A stretch of DNA of 64,000 nucleotides from Candidatus Zhuqueibacterota bacterium (GCA_016928775.1 JAFGKD010000038.1:1-64000), one strand, 5' to 3'. Positions 17,351 to 27,656 are shown, numbered from the stretch's first letter. Translations and numbers: made by a program. Notes: generated from the letters alone by a model not told the origin.

Positions 17351-20300
17351 ATGACAAAAGCTTTCATCTCGAGTTTTATCATTCTACTTGTTTTCAGTCT
17401 TGTGTACCCGCAGGGTCGCCCGTATGAGGGACCGGATGATCCTGCCGGCGATATTGCCGCCGAGCGGGCGGGCTGGATGAACGGAAATCGCGTATTGCTG
17501 TTTTATCGCAATACAACAGAACAAAGTGACCATGTTTCGTGGTTTGTGACCAAATGGCCCAATACCAATGAAGGGACCAAGATGCATGATGGCATCGCGC
17601 TGCTCATCGGTGCACGTGTCTATGTTGAAAATGATTCCATTCCGGTAACCGATCCAAGTATTATTGCGGCGCATGCGAATCTGGATACCTTGTATTTTTG
17701 TCAATCCAGCTACAGAGAGCATATGGACCGCGATCCTACCGGTACTGTTGAGTGGGGCCTCTATCCTGTATTTGGTTATTTTGACGAATTTAGCGAAACG
17801 CCGGCAATGAGCAATCTGCCCGAATCATGGCCCCCGGCAGGCTGGCCGGCGGCGGGCAACGGCACGATTTGGCCGGGAGAATGGAACGGCCGTTTTGGCC
17901 GCGGGGTGATGAAAGCGGATCTGGAGAGTTATTTTGTCGTCAATGATGCGCACGATCAGGAGTATTTGGGTCCGGAAGATACGATAAAGTACTATCCTCG
18001 TCCCGGTGTGCGAATCGGTGATAAAAAACCGGACGTGACGATACAACGAGGATTGCCATGGGGTGGCATTGGCATTCGCGTTCAAGCCAGAGGTTTTCAA
18101 TGGAGTAATCCGTCGGCCCAGGATGCAATTTTTTGGGAGTATAGCATTGCCAACATTTCCGACTATAACCTGCCCGAAATGTATTTCGGACTTTATACAG
18201 ATAATGCTGTTGGTGGTGAATCAGCCACTGGCGCTGATGATATCGCCTTTTATAATAAAGATTTGAACATGTGCTATTCCTGGGATCTCGATGGCATCCC
18301 TGTCGGCGGCGCCAAAGAGCCCGGTGTTTATGGCCTGGCCTATCTGGAAAGCCCCGGAATCCCTGCGGATGGTGTTGATAATGATAATGACGGATTAATC
18401 GATGAAAAACGTGATAATGACGCCGAACAGCTCGTCGGTCCTTATGACAAAATCGATGATCTGGCAGCCTTTTTGCGATTTTATAATCTTGAAGAGTCTG
18501 ATCTTCGCGAACATTGGGACGCTGATGAGGATCAGGATTGGGATAGCTGGAAAGATATCAATAATAATGGCAAGTTTGAACCATCGGATGATATTGGCGA
18601 TGATGTGGGATTGGATGGTGTGGGACCGTGGGACTTGAATTACAATGGGCCGGATGCGGATGGTACTGAAGCCAACGGCAGACCGGACCGAGTCGAGGGT
18701 ATTGCCGAACCTGATTTTGCCGAGACCGATGTGAGCGAATCGGACATGCTGGGTTTGACCTCCTTTCGCTATATATTTAACTGGGGAGGCGACTATTATG
18801 GTGTCGCCGCCGATCAAAATCTGTTTGAGCTGCATAACGAACATATTTTTGACGAAGCACAAATGGAACCCCGAAACTTTGTCGAACAATTCGCTTCGGG
18901 TCTTTTTCCGCTTCACAAAGGATTGACGGAGCGGATTTCCATGTCACAGTTGCATGCTTATGAAGAGCTCACCAGCTTGAATTCCGAAACGCATGATGCG
19001 CCGGCCCTGTTTCGTCTGAAAGAGGTAGTGCAGCTCATTTATGAGACCGATTACCGGTTTGCGCAACCGCCGATTATGCCGATTTTAACCGCGACACCGG
19101 CGGACGGCAAAGTTTATCTGAGCTGGGATGATAAATCGGATCGATTGACACGTGACAGTTTTGCGAAAAATATCAATGATTTTGAAGGCTACAAGATCTA
19201 TCGGGCAACGGATCCATATTTTGGCGATCCGATGAGCATTACCGATGGCTATGGTACACCAACATTACGCAAGCCGATTTTCCAGTGTGATCTAATAGAT
19301 GGAAGAAAGGGCTTTGCCGATTACGGAGAGGTCAACGGCATTCAATACTATCTTGGCAGGGATACAGGCATCACTCATTCGTTCATCGACAATACCGTAC
19401 AAAACGGCAGGACATATTATTATGCACTGGTGGCGTATGATTACGGATTGCCGACGGTCGGTGGCGGCATTTCACCGTCGGAGAATACGATTGTTCTTGA
19501 AATCGATGAAAATGAGGAGATCCGACGTATTTCACCAAACGTTGCGGTGGTGAAACCACATCAATATGCCGCAGGTTATCCGGATGAGAATATACGAGTT
19601 GAGAATGAGTTGAATAGCGCGGTAGCGAAAAAACTCCCGTTTACGGTGGATATTTTTGACAAAGAGCGGGCGAAGAAGGGTCACACATACAAGCTCAAGA
19701 TGCATGTCAAAGAATTGGGTAATTATAACACAAATGCGAGGTTTCGCAGTCCCTATGATATTTATTACTGCAATGATGAGATCCTGGTATACGACACGTC
19801 CATGGGTGATTCGCTGGTCTACCGCGAGACAAAAGATGATTTGGCAGCATCAAATTTTGATTCTCTTGAGACAGCAGGCTTTTATGTGGTGACGGATCAG
19901 CGTGATATTGTGACCGAGTTGTTTGACGGAATCAGGCTGCGATTTCGTATGCCAACGGTTTTCCCGAGTCCGGATCCCGAGAATTGGGGATGGGTTGTCG
20001 GCAAAGCCCCGATCAACTTGTACACGGCAACAGATAACTATAAATACTTTCCATGGCAGCATGAGATTGTCTGGACGGATGATCCGGCTGCGTACAGAAC
20101 GCGCACGACTGTTTTATTCAAGGATGTCCACGGCCGATTCGGTGAATATCTGGACAAGGATATGATGCTGCTGGATCAATCGTTCAATTTTTATATCGTG
20201 AACAAGACGTTTGTTGATTCGACCGGAAATCATCCCATTATGGATATCATGGTCTATGATATAAACGAGAGCAAGGCGTATGAACCGGAAATTGACTGGC

Positions 20301-20881
20301 TGGTGATCGGAGATGCCATAGAGGATTCGCGGGGGACAGGAGAAATTCTCTGGTGCGGTTCGATCTTTGTCATGGATTTCACAAATATTACGAATAAAGC
20401 CGACATGCCTTTGCCAAACGATGTGTATCGTGTCGATTTCAAGCGCGCGTTTCATCACTCGGATTCGTTGATGTTTACGATATCGGGTTTGGAGGAAGAG
20501 CTGGACCTGGCCAAACTCAATGAAGATATGGAGAATATTCGCGTCGTACCAAATCCGTATGTGGTGACGAACACAATGGAACCATCGGTTGCCAACTGGG
20601 ACCGTAATCAGCAACGACAGATTATGTTCACCCACATTCCGGCCCAATGCCGAATCTCCATATTTACCATAGGTGGCGTATTGGTTGATGCGCTTGATGT
20701 CGATAATGCTGCGGAAAATCGTCAGAGTGAATGGGATATCAACTCAGCCGCCAATGGGACGGCACACTGGAATCTGCGCAGCAAGGAGGGATTGGAAATC
20801 GCTGCCGGCTATTATATCTATCATATTGAATCCGCGATAACCGGCAATGTCAAAGTCGGCAAGTTTGCTGTCATCAAATAA
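17351..20881 (+). CDS. Giant secreted protein with FN3 and sorting-like C-terminus
   Basis: 1176 residues from the ATG at 17351, chosen because AGGAG precedes it and the signal peptide (about 1-20, LVYPQ) then starts properly. Residues about 340-450 hold acidic repeats such as DGVDNDNDGLIDE and DINNNGKFEPSDD, which look like thrombospondin-3 or dockerin-type calcium sites. A fibronectin type III domain starts near residue 573 (PIMPILTATPADGKVYLSWD ... GYKIYRATDP). From about 1061 there is a type IX-like C-terminal domain (NIRVVPNPYVV ... AGYYIYHIESAITGNVKVGKFAVIK). Probably displayed on the cell surface next to the TonB receptor. Ligand unknown. It may replace SusD as the glycan-capture partner; this is inference. 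Confidence 0.8.
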   Translation: MTKAFISSFIILLVFSLVYPQGRPYEGPDDPAGDIAAERAGWMNGNRVLLFYRNTTEQSDHVSWFVTKWPNTNEGTKMHDGIALLIGARVYVENDSIPVTDPSIIAAHANLDTLYFCQSSYREHMDRDPTGTVEWGLYPVFGYFDEFSETPAMSNLPESWPPAGWPAAGNGTIWPGEWNGRFGRGVMKADLESYFVVNDAHDQEYLGPEDTIKYYPRPGVRIGDKKPDVTIQRGLPWGGIGIRVQARGFQWSNPSAQDAIFWEYSIANISDYNLPEMYFGLYTDNAVGGESATGADDIAFYNKDLNMCYSWDLDGIPVGGAKEPGVYGLAYLESPGIPADGVDNDNDGLIDEKRDNDAEQLVGPYDKIDDLAAFLRFYNLEESDLREHWDADEDQDWDSWKDINNNGKFEPSDDIGDDVGLDGVGPWDLNYNGPDADGTEANGRPDRVEGIAEPDFAETDVSESDMLGLTSFRYIFNWGGDYYGVAADQNLFELHNEHIFDEAQMEPRNFVEQFASGLFPLHKGLTERISMSQLHAYEELTSLNSETHDAPALFRLKEVVQLIYETDYRFAQPPIMPILTATPADGKVYLSWDDKSDRLTRDSFAKNINDFEGYKIYRATDPYFGDPMSITDGYGTPTLRKPIFQCDLIDGRKGFADYGEVNGIQYYLGRDTGITHSFIDNTVQNGRTYYYALVAYDYGLPTVGGGISPSENTIVLEIDENEEIRRISPNVAVVKPHQYAAGYPDENIRVENELNSAVAKKLPFTVDIFDKERAKKGHTYKLKMHVKELGNYNTNARFRSPYDIYYCNDEILVYDTSMGDSLVYRETKDDLAASNFDSLETAGFYVVTDQRDIVTELFDGIRLRFRMPTVFPSPDPENWGWVVGKAPINLYTATDNYKYFPWQHEIVWTDDPAAYRTRTTVLFKDVHGRFGEYLDKDMMLLDQSFNFYIVNKTFVDSTGNHPIMDIMVYDINESKAYEPEIDWLVIGDAIEDSRGTGEILWCGSIFVMDFTNITNKADMPLPNDVYRVDFKRAFHHSDSLMFTISGLEEELDLAKLNEDMENIRVVPNPYVVTNTMEPSVANWDRNQQRQIMFTHIPAQCRISIFTIGGVLVDALDVDNAAENRQSEWDINSAANGTAHWNLRSKEGLEIAAGYYIYHIESAITGNVKVGKFAVIK

Positions 20882-20935
20882 TTGAACGCCTTAAAAAGTG
20901 AAGGCATTATCTTTTGCGTTTCAGGAGAATTTGGA

Positions 20936-23458
20936 ATGAACAGAATCATGATTGTATTTTTCCTGGTTACAATGATGGGACTCGTTTTGTATGCGCACGA
21001 CACCGTTCTTGCCTCCGACAACGGCGAAGAGATTGTGTTTACCGATGGTCTCTTGCTGCCTATCCCCAGAATACCGGAAACAAGGCAATTCGATCTCATT
21101 GAGAAACAATTCGTTCTTGATACCTGGAAAACACCGCAGGCGGGTGAGACGGTGACTTTTGCTGATGAATTTTCGACGTGGCAACCTGTTTCTGTGGATG
21201 AACATGGCTGGTTTTCAAGCGAATCTCGTGAAAGCTACCTGTTTTGTACTGTTTCTTCCGACCAGGACAAGATCATGCTGCTTGAGCAAAATGGTAATGA
21301 TTGTGTGTATGTGAATGGCGCCCTGCGTGCCGGGAATCGATATGGCTTTAAAGACGATTATGAAGCCTGGGAACCCTATTTCGGATTCTCTATTCTGCCC
21401 GTCAAACTAAAACAAGGTTCCAATGAGTTTGTGTTTTACAATACGAGAACGGGCCGCGTTAAAGCCAAACTGTTTGAACCAAAATCAACTGCCCTGATCA
21501 ATAGTCTGGATCGTACCATGCCGGATGTGCTGGTTGGTGAACAAGTCGATACCTGGGGCGCGGTTGTTGTCATCAATGCAACCGAAAGGCCGATGACGTC
21601 ATTAAAGATTTCAGCTCATATTGAAAATAACGAACCGGTGGTCACCGATGTCCCCATCATCCAGCCGCTCACTGTCAGAAAAGTGGGTGTGCGCTTTAAA
21701 GCGATGCCACCTCAAGAAACGGGCACAGTTACTGTCATCCTCGATTTAAGTGATGGCGACAAGTCTCTGCACACGACCAATGTTGATTTGAGTGTTAAAA
21801 CTTCACTTGAAGCGCATAAACGAACGTTTGTCAGCGCGATCGATGGCAGCGTGCAGTATTACGCTATAAATCCGGCGCAGGATCCGGACATGGAAAAACA
21901 GAAAGCGCTCGTTTTGTCTGTGCACGGCGCGGCTGTCGAAGCCATCAATCAAGCCAGTTCCTATTCTGGCAAGAGCTGGGCCCATATCGTTGCCCCCACA
22001 AACCGGCGACCGTACGGATTTAACTGGGAAGACTGGGGCCGAATGGATGCACTGGAGGTTTTGAATATTGCGCAAAAAACACTGAACATCGATCCAAGTC
22101 GGATTTATTTGACGGGTCATTCCATGGGTGGTCACGGCACCTGGCATTTGGGTGGAACATTCCCGGACAAATTTGCGGCAATTGGACCGAGCGCCGGCTG
22201 GCTCAGCTTTTGGTCCTATCGGGTGCGCGAGCGTCAGGACGATGTCACGCCCATGTCAAATATGCTGATGCGGGCGACATCACCAAGTCGAACACTCGAG
22301 ATTGCTGAAAATTACAAACAACATGGCATTTATATCATCCACGGTGCGGATGACGACAACGTGCGGGTGGATCAGGCCAGGACCATGGTTGAGCATTTGC
22401 AAACATTTCACAATGATTTTATCTATCACGAGGAGCCGGGTCAGGGGCATTGGTGGGATATATCAGACGAACCCGGGACCGACTGTGTCGATTGGGCGCC
22501 GTTATTTGATTTTTTCGCACGCCACGCCCGTCCAGGAAAAGAGAGAATTCGCCAGATTGAATTTATTGCCGGACATCCCGGCATTTCGGCAAAAAACAAC
22601 TGGCTGACAATCGAAGCACAAACCGAGCAGCTCAATTTGAGCCAAGTAAACATTCGCCTGGACCCGGGTCAAAGACGATTTGTTGGTACGACGGAAAATG
22701 TAGCGCGCCTTTCTTTTGATCTTTCCGTACTGCCTGGAAGCGAGCCCGTTACTGTCAATCTGGACAGTAGTAAACTGGAGAATATCGACTGGCCGCAGCA
22801 TTCCAATAAACTATGGCTGGCAAAATCAAATGATCAATGGCAGGTGGTACCAGAGCCAGCGCTGTCACAAAAAGGGCCGCATCGATATGGTACGTTCAAA
22901 GAGGTCTTTTATAATCATTTTATTTTTGTTTACGGCACGCATGGAAATAAGCAGGAAAACCGCTGGGCGCTTGATAAAGCGCGTTACGATGCGGAGCACT
23001 TTTGGTATCAGGGCAATGGTTCCATTGACGTGATCGCTGATGTCGATTTTGATCCTGCGCAGGAGCCGGACCGAAATGTGATTTTATATGGCAATGCCGA
23101 TACCAACAGCGCCTGGAAGAGGCTACTGGGCGATAGTCCTGTGACTGTTAAGGCAGGACAAATCGTTTTTGGCGACAAGACCATAAAAGGGGAGAATCTG
23201 GCCTGTCTGCTGATTCGTCCAAGGCCTGGCAGTGACATCGCCTCGGTGGGTGTTGTCGCCGGTACCGGCATCGTTGGCATGCGGATGACGGATCGAAGAC
23301 CTTATCTCAGTCCGGGGTACGCCTATCCCGATTTATTCGTGTTCACACCCGAGATGCTTGACGGCCGCGGCGATCGTGGTGCCATCGTCGCCGGATTTTT
23401 CGGGCTGGATTGGCGATTGGAATCCGGAGAGGTGGTGTGGAATGTGGATAAATATTAA
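20936..23458 (+). CDS. Secreted alpha/beta-hydrolase (esterase or prolyl-oligopeptidase-like)
   Basis: 840 residues from the ATG at 20936, preceded by CAGGAG; earlier in-frame TTG at 20882 gives a poor N-terminus. Signal peptide about 1-28. The N-terminal 300 residues are beta-rich accessory domains. The alpha/beta-hydrolase fold follows: TGHSMGGHGTWH with nucleophile Ser near residue 396, a likely acid in IIHGADDDNVR, and a likely His in GQGHWWD. This resembles peptidase S9/PHB-depolymerase-like and feruloyl or acetyl-xylan esterase-like enzymes often found in glycan loci, which strip ester groups from polysaccharides. A C-terminal domain of about 250 residues is of unknown type. Precise substrate not assignable. 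Confidence 0.75.
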   Translation: MNRIMIVFFLVTMMGLVLYAHDTVLASDNGEEIVFTDGLLLPIPRIPETRQFDLIEKQFVLDTWKTPQAGETVTFADEFSTWQPVSVDEHGWFSSESRESYLFCTVSSDQDKIMLLEQNGNDCVYVNGALRAGNRYGFKDDYEAWEPYFGFSILPVKLKQGSNEFVFYNTRTGRVKAKLFEPKSTALINSLDRTMPDVLVGEQVDTWGAVVVINATERPMTSLKISAHIENNEPVVTDVPIIQPLTVRKVGVRFKAMPPQETGTVTVILDLSDGDKSLHTTNVDLSVKTSLEAHKRTFVSAIDGSVQYYAINPAQDPDMEKQKALVLSVHGAAVEAINQASSYSGKSWAHIVAPTNRRPYGFNWEDWGRMDALEVLNIAQKTLNIDPSRIYLTGHSMGGHGTWHLGGTFPDKFAAIGPSAGWLSFWSYRVRERQDDVTPMSNMLMRATSPSRTLEIAENYKQHGIYIIHGADDDNVRVDQARTMVEHLQTFHNDFIYHEEPGQGHWWDISDEPGTDCVDWAPLFDFFARHARPGKERIRQIEFIAGHPGISAKNNWLTIEAQTEQLNLSQVNIRLDPGQRRFVGTTENVARLSFDLSVLPGSEPVTVNLDSSKLENIDWPQHSNKLWLAKSNDQWQVVPEPALSQKGPHRYGTFKEVFYNHFIFVYGTHGNKQENRWALDKARYDAEHFWYQGNGSIDVIADVDFDPAQEPDRNVILYGNADTNSAWKRLLGDSPVTVKAGQIVFGDKTIKGENLACLLIRPRPGSDIASVGVVAGTGIVGMRMTDRRPYLSPGYAYPDLFVFTPEMLDGRGDRGAIVAGFFGLDWRLESGEVVWNVDKY

Positions 23459-23490
23459 ATTGTATCTAATAAGCTCAAAAACAAAATCTT

Positions 23491-23596
23491 ACGCAACGAC
23501 GCGGAGGCGCAAAGGTTCACAAAGAAAGCAATTATAGAGAAATTTTTCAAATTTTGTAAAACCTTGGTGAATCTCAGCGTCTTGGCGCCTTTGCGT
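23491..23596. repeat. Imperfect inverted intergenic repeat
   Basis: Two 33-base arms, ACGCAACGACGCGGAGGCGC... (23491-23523) and ...TCTTGGCGCCTTTGCGT (23564-23596), pair at 24 of 33 positions around an AT-rich 40-base centre. It belongs to the same class as the element near 13.2 kb but with a different sequence. Located between the esterase and the second SurA-like lipoprotein. Confidence 0.6.
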
Positions 23597-23657
23597 GAGG
23601 CATTTTTCTCGTTGGCCTGAAAAAATTGTTATTGGCAAAATCAAGGTGAAATGCTTT

Positions 23658-25196
23658 ATGAAGCAGGTCACAGGCTTACCTACTCGAATAGCTAAAAAGC
23701 AGATTCTTTTTGTTGTTTTGAGCTTTCTATTTCTTCTGGTTTGCAGCAAGACCACCCTTGACGAACCGGAAGAACATATTCTCGTCCAAATTGGCGAAAA
23801 AAATATTTCGGTCGATGAGTTTATTCGACGATCCGAATACACCGTACGACCGCCTTATTGTCGTGGCAATCATAATCTGGATAAAAAAATAATCATCAAT
23901 TCACTCATCGCGGAAAAGTTGATGTCGATCGAGGCTCATGACACCAATGATTTCATTTTGCATGACAATATCCAGGCGTATCTGCGTGGCAGGAAAGAGC
24001 AGCTCATGCGGCAATGGCTGTATGAGAAAGAAGCTCGCCATAAAGTCGTGCTCGATACCACACAAATAAAAAAAATCTTTCAGGTTGCGGGACGACGGTA
24101 CAACATTTCCTATTTTAATATTCCCGATGGAGATCTCGTCTCCTTGATGGCCACAAAGATTAAAACAAGCGATAAATCCTTTGAGGATGTTTATTTTGAA
24201 GCAACCCATCTGGACACGCTGCCGCAGCGAGAAGTGGACTGGTCAGCGCACGAACACGACCTTATTCTGGATTCGCTGTTTGCCAAACCGATGCTCAAAA
24301 ACCAGATTGTTGGCCCCCTTCAAATCGCGGATGATCAGCATATGCTCATCAAAATTAACGGATGGATCGATCGACCGGCGGTCAGCCATTCTCAAATTCA
24401 GGAAAGATGGAAAAAGATTACCGATGAATATAAAGAGCGAGAAGCTGTGCGGTTGTTTGATCAATTTATTCTGAATGTGATGCGAGGAAAAACCATCGAA
24501 TTTTATCCGGATGTTTTTTTTCAGGTGGCCGACCTGCTGGGTCCAATCTATATCCAGACCACCGCAGAAAAAGAAAAGCTGATGCAAGACACCTTTTGGC
24601 AAAAAGACAACGATGCTGAGAAATACGCAAACGTGCAAGATAAAATCAAAGTATTCTACCAGGAGCCGTTTTTCAAAGTTGACGGGAAAACGTGGACTGT
24701 TCAAGATTTTGTCGATGAATTGGCCGCCCATCCGCTGGTGTTTCGGCAAAAAAAAATGAAAAAGAATGAATTCGGGCAACAATTACAATTTGCCATCATG
24801 GATATGATCCGCGACAAAGTCCTTAATGAGATCGCTTATAAAAGAGGTTATGATAAAATAAATGTCATTGAGCGCCGTGTCAATATGTGGCGCGATAATT
24901 TAAATTACCAGTCTTACAAGTCACAATATCTAAAAAGTGTTCTTCCGGACAGTTTGACAGAAATGCCCTATATGCAGGTCATTGAGGATTATTTGAATCA
25001 ACTTGTCGATTCACTGCAAACAAAATACTCTGAAATCATTCAGGTCGATGTCGATACATTTAATGACATTCAACTCACACGCATAGACATGAGCGTAACC
25101 CGGCAAAATGTCCCGTTTACCAAGATTGTGCCGTCATTTCCATTAGTGACGACGGACAATGCTCTCGACTATGGAAAAAAAATGGAGATGCCATAA
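23658..25196 (+). CDS. Second SurA/parvulin-like lipoprotein
   Basis: 512 residues from the ATG at 23658 (AAGGTGAA seven bases upstream); an earlier in-frame ATG would add 21 residues ahead of the signal. Lipoprotein signal LSFLFLLVC with Cys29. The N-terminal part has a SurA-N-like helix set with IGEKNISVDEFIRR. A parvulin-like segment around residues 130-230 ends with KNQIVGPLQIADDQHMLIKINGW, matching the consensus tail of PPIC domains. The rest is helical and charged. It is a paralogue-like companion of the 11681-13093 lipoprotein, similar in size and architecture, and likely a periplasmic chaperone for exported or outer-membrane proteins of this region. Confidence 0.65.
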   Translation: MKQVTGLPTRIAKKQILFVVLSFLFLLVCSKTTLDEPEEHILVQIGEKNISVDEFIRRSEYTVRPPYCRGNHNLDKKIIINSLIAEKLMSIEAHDTNDFILHDNIQAYLRGRKEQLMRQWLYEKEARHKVVLDTTQIKKIFQVAGRRYNISYFNIPDGDLVSLMATKIKTSDKSFEDVYFEATHLDTLPQREVDWSAHEHDLILDSLFAKPMLKNQIVGPLQIADDQHMLIKINGWIDRPAVSHSQIQERWKKITDEYKEREAVRLFDQFILNVMRGKTIEFYPDVFFQVADLLGPIYIQTTAEKEKLMQDTFWQKDNDAEKYANVQDKIKVFYQEPFFKVDGKTWTVQDFVDELAAHPLVFRQKKMKKNEFGQQLQFAIMDMIRDKVLNEIAYKRGYDKINVIERRVNMWRDNLNYQSYKSQYLKSVLPDSLTEMPYMQVIEDYLNQLVDSLQTKYSEIIQVDVDTFNDIQLTRIDMSVTRQNVPFTKIVPSFPLVTTDNALDYGKKMEMP

Positions 25197-25220
25197 TACC
25201 TGATACGCTCGTCGAGGATC

Positions 25221-27656
25221 ATGATGAAAAAAATTCCGGTTCAGATTTTGTTGTTTTTGGGGCTATCGTGCTCCCTGTTTTCACGTAACGTGACGCTTTC
25301 CTTGCACAGTTTTCAGCTCTCGCTGGATCTATCCGGTTCTGTTGTTGAATTGCTGGATATCAAAAATGATATAAACGTCCTCGTTCGTCATCAGCCATCG
25401 CCATTGCTCAGCATTCGTGTCGATGGCGAGACGAAAACACCCGTGTCTCTGAGATATGAAAAAGCGAACAATCTTCTTTTTCTGACATTTGCGAACAATA
25501 TCGAAGCGACGATCCAGGTGCTGCCCAAAGAACGTTATATAACCTTTGAACTAACAGCGATCACAGATCGGGAAAAAATAGAGCTCGTGGTTTGGGGTCC
25601 CTATCCGATATCCCTGAACACGATCATTGGTGAAACCGTCGGTGTGGTGCAGGGCGAAAAATTTGCCCTGGGCATTCAAGCTCTAAATCCGAAAACTCTG
25701 GGCGGTTATCCGTGGAACGAAAATGATTGTATGCCGCAAATTGATATTTTTGATCAGGACGATTTGTCGGACATGTCTGAGGAGGGCAAACGATATGTAT
25801 TGTATCGGGTGGAGGCTGCGAAACCGGAGGAATATGGCAGCTCGTTACAGGCCTATTGCCGTAATCGAAACCGTGAACGCATTGTGGCCAATTGGGATCA
25901 CGACAAATACACCGCACCACCCTTTGAAAACGGCGGTGTGATCGGGACTAAAATCGCACTGTTTGGTTGTGCCGTGGACAATATCCTGGATACCATTGGC
26001 AGGATTGAAATGGCGGAAGGATTGCCGCATCCAACCATTGACGGTGAGTGGGGCAAAACAGCGCGGTCAGCCTCAGCCGCTTACATCATTATGGGATTTG
26101 GCGAAGCGGATATGGACAAAGCAATCAGCGTGACACAAAAAGCCGGACTGCGTTATCTCTATCATCCGGGGCCCTTTCAAAGCTGGGGTCATTTCGAGCT
26201 CAATCCGCAACAATTTCCCAATGGTGTGGCGGGATTGAAGTCGTGTGTGGACAAGGCGCGTCAGGCTGGTATTTACGTTGGCGTCCATACGCTGTCCAAT
26301 TTTATTACACCGAATGATCCGTATGTAACCCCTGTTCCGGATCCCCGACTGGCAAAAGTCGGAACAAGTGTACTCACTGAAAATATAGACGACCTCCAGA
26401 GGAACATCCCGATTGAATCGCCGGACTTTTTTAATCAATTCAAAAACAATCACCTCAAGACTATTTTGGTGGGGGATGAACTGATCCGATACGGGCGGGT
26501 TTCCGAACAGGCGCCATGGCGATTATTAGATTGTGTCCGCGGCGCTTTTAACACGCAAGCGTCCAATCATGCCAAAGGAGAAAAAATCAGCAAACTGGCG
26601 GATCATGCCTATCGGGTATTTCTCACCAATCCCGAGCTGTCAATCGAGATGTCAAAAAACATAGCTGATCTTTTCAACAAAACCGGTTTACGGCAAATCT
26701 CTTTTGATGGTCTGGAAGGCAATCGATCAACCGGAATGGGAAATTATGGCGAAATCCTGTTCACGCAGACATGGTACGATCATTTAAATGAAAACATCAG
26801 GCAGCATTATATAGCGGATGCCAGCCGCACATCCCACTTTTTCTGGCACATCTACACTCGCATGAACTGGGGAGAGCCGTGGTATGCCGGTTTTCGCGAG
26901 AGTCAGACTGAGTACCGTTTGAAAAACCAGGCCTATTTCAAAAGAAATTTGATGCCGGCCATGCTCGGCTGGTTTAAAATGACAGCAGAAACCAGTATTG
27001 AAGATATCGAGTGGATGCTGGCGCGGTCGGCTGCCTTTAATGCCGGCTATGGTTTTGTCGTCAATTATAAAGATCTCGAACAAAATGCTAACGCAGATCA
27101 AATACTGGAAGTGCTCGGTCGATGGGAGAGAGCTCGCATGGCCGACGTCTTTTCCGATGAGCAAAAAAAACGCATGCAGGATATCAATAATGAATTCCAA
27201 CTAGTAGCGGTTTCACAACATGAATGGCAGTTGTCGCAGATTCATTCCTTCAAATTTACGCACGAGCGAAAGGTGCGGCAACCCGGGGAGCCGCTCTGTT
27301 CCACATTTTCTTTTAATAATCCGTTCGATGACAGAACGATAAATTTTATTTTGTCAGCCGATGACGGAGATATCAGCGACCTTAAAATAGAGATTGATCA
27401 CTATAAAGAAATTGAGCTACCGCTCACGCTCAAAGCCGGCGAAAAGCTGAAATATAACAGTGGTTCCGAGGCTGTTCTTTACAGTGCACAGTGGCGTCAA
27501 TTGGCCACTGTAGCCCTCGATTCTGCGTTATTTAACGTCTCATCAGGTGAGCACACCTTGACCTTTGATTGCCGATTTGGCGAAGATAATGAATCAAAGG
27601 CAAAACTGGAGATTAGAATCGCGGGCCCGATGGAAAAAGTGAAATCAAAATTTTAA
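25221..27656 (+). CDS. Unassigned TIM-barrel glycoside hydrolase
   Basis: 811 residues, signal peptide about 1-21. The first 230 residues are a beta-sandwich of the kind that precedes clan GH-D barrels. The barrel follows: GEWGKTARSASAAYIIMGFG, KAGLRYLYHPGPFQSWGHF, KARQAGIYVGVHTLSNFI, and GLRQISFDGLEGNRSTG, where the Asp at the end of a strand is a candidate catalytic nucleophile. A C-terminal beta domain ends the protein. The layout resembles alpha-galactosidase/GH36-like enzymes, but I could not match a specific CAZy family. Its placement just upstream of GH29 and GH20 genes on the same strand supports a role in the same glycan breakdown. A pseudogene fragment follows immediately in another frame. 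Confidence 0.6.
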   Translation: MMKKIPVQILLFLGLSCSLFSRNVTLSLHSFQLSLDLSGSVVELLDIKNDINVLVRHQPSPLLSIRVDGETKTPVSLRYEKANNLLFLTFANNIEATIQVLPKERYITFELTAITDREKIELVVWGPYPISLNTIIGETVGVVQGEKFALGIQALNPKTLGGYPWNENDCMPQIDIFDQDDLSDMSEEGKRYVLYRVEAAKPEEYGSSLQAYCRNRNRERIVANWDHDKYTAPPFENGGVIGTKIALFGCAVDNILDTIGRIEMAEGLPHPTIDGEWGKTARSASAAYIIMGFGEADMDKAISVTQKAGLRYLYHPGPFQSWGHFELNPQQFPNGVAGLKSCVDKARQAGIYVGVHTLSNFITPNDPYVTPVPDPRLAKVGTSVLTENIDDLQRNIPIESPDFFNQFKNNHLKTILVGDELIRYGRVSEQAPWRLLDCVRGAFNTQASNHAKGEKISKLADHAYRVFLTNPELSIEMSKNIADLFNKTGLRQISFDGLEGNRSTGMGNYGEILFTQTWYDHLNENIRQHYIADASRTSHFFWHIYTRMNWGEPWYAGFRESQTEYRLKNQAYFKRNLMPAMLGWFKMTAETSIEDIEWMLARSAAFNAGYGFVVNYKDLEQNANADQILEVLGRWERARMADVFSDEQKKRMQDINNEFQLVAVSQHEWQLSQIHSFKFTHERKVRQPGEPLCSTFSFNNPFDDRTINFILSADDGDISDLKIEIDHYKEIELPLTLKAGEKLKYNSGSEAVLYSAQWRQLATVALDSALFNVSSGEHTLTFDCRFGEDNESKAKLEIRIAGPMEKVKSKF

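Noticed and set aside
20114..20647. 177-codon minus-strand frame
   Set aside because: Antisense to the giant FN3 protein; His/Ile-rich and without motif.
20882..20935. Upstream TTG start for the esterase
   Set aside because: It abuts the previous stop and adds residues before the signal peptide; the ATG at 20936 has a proper ribosome-binding site.
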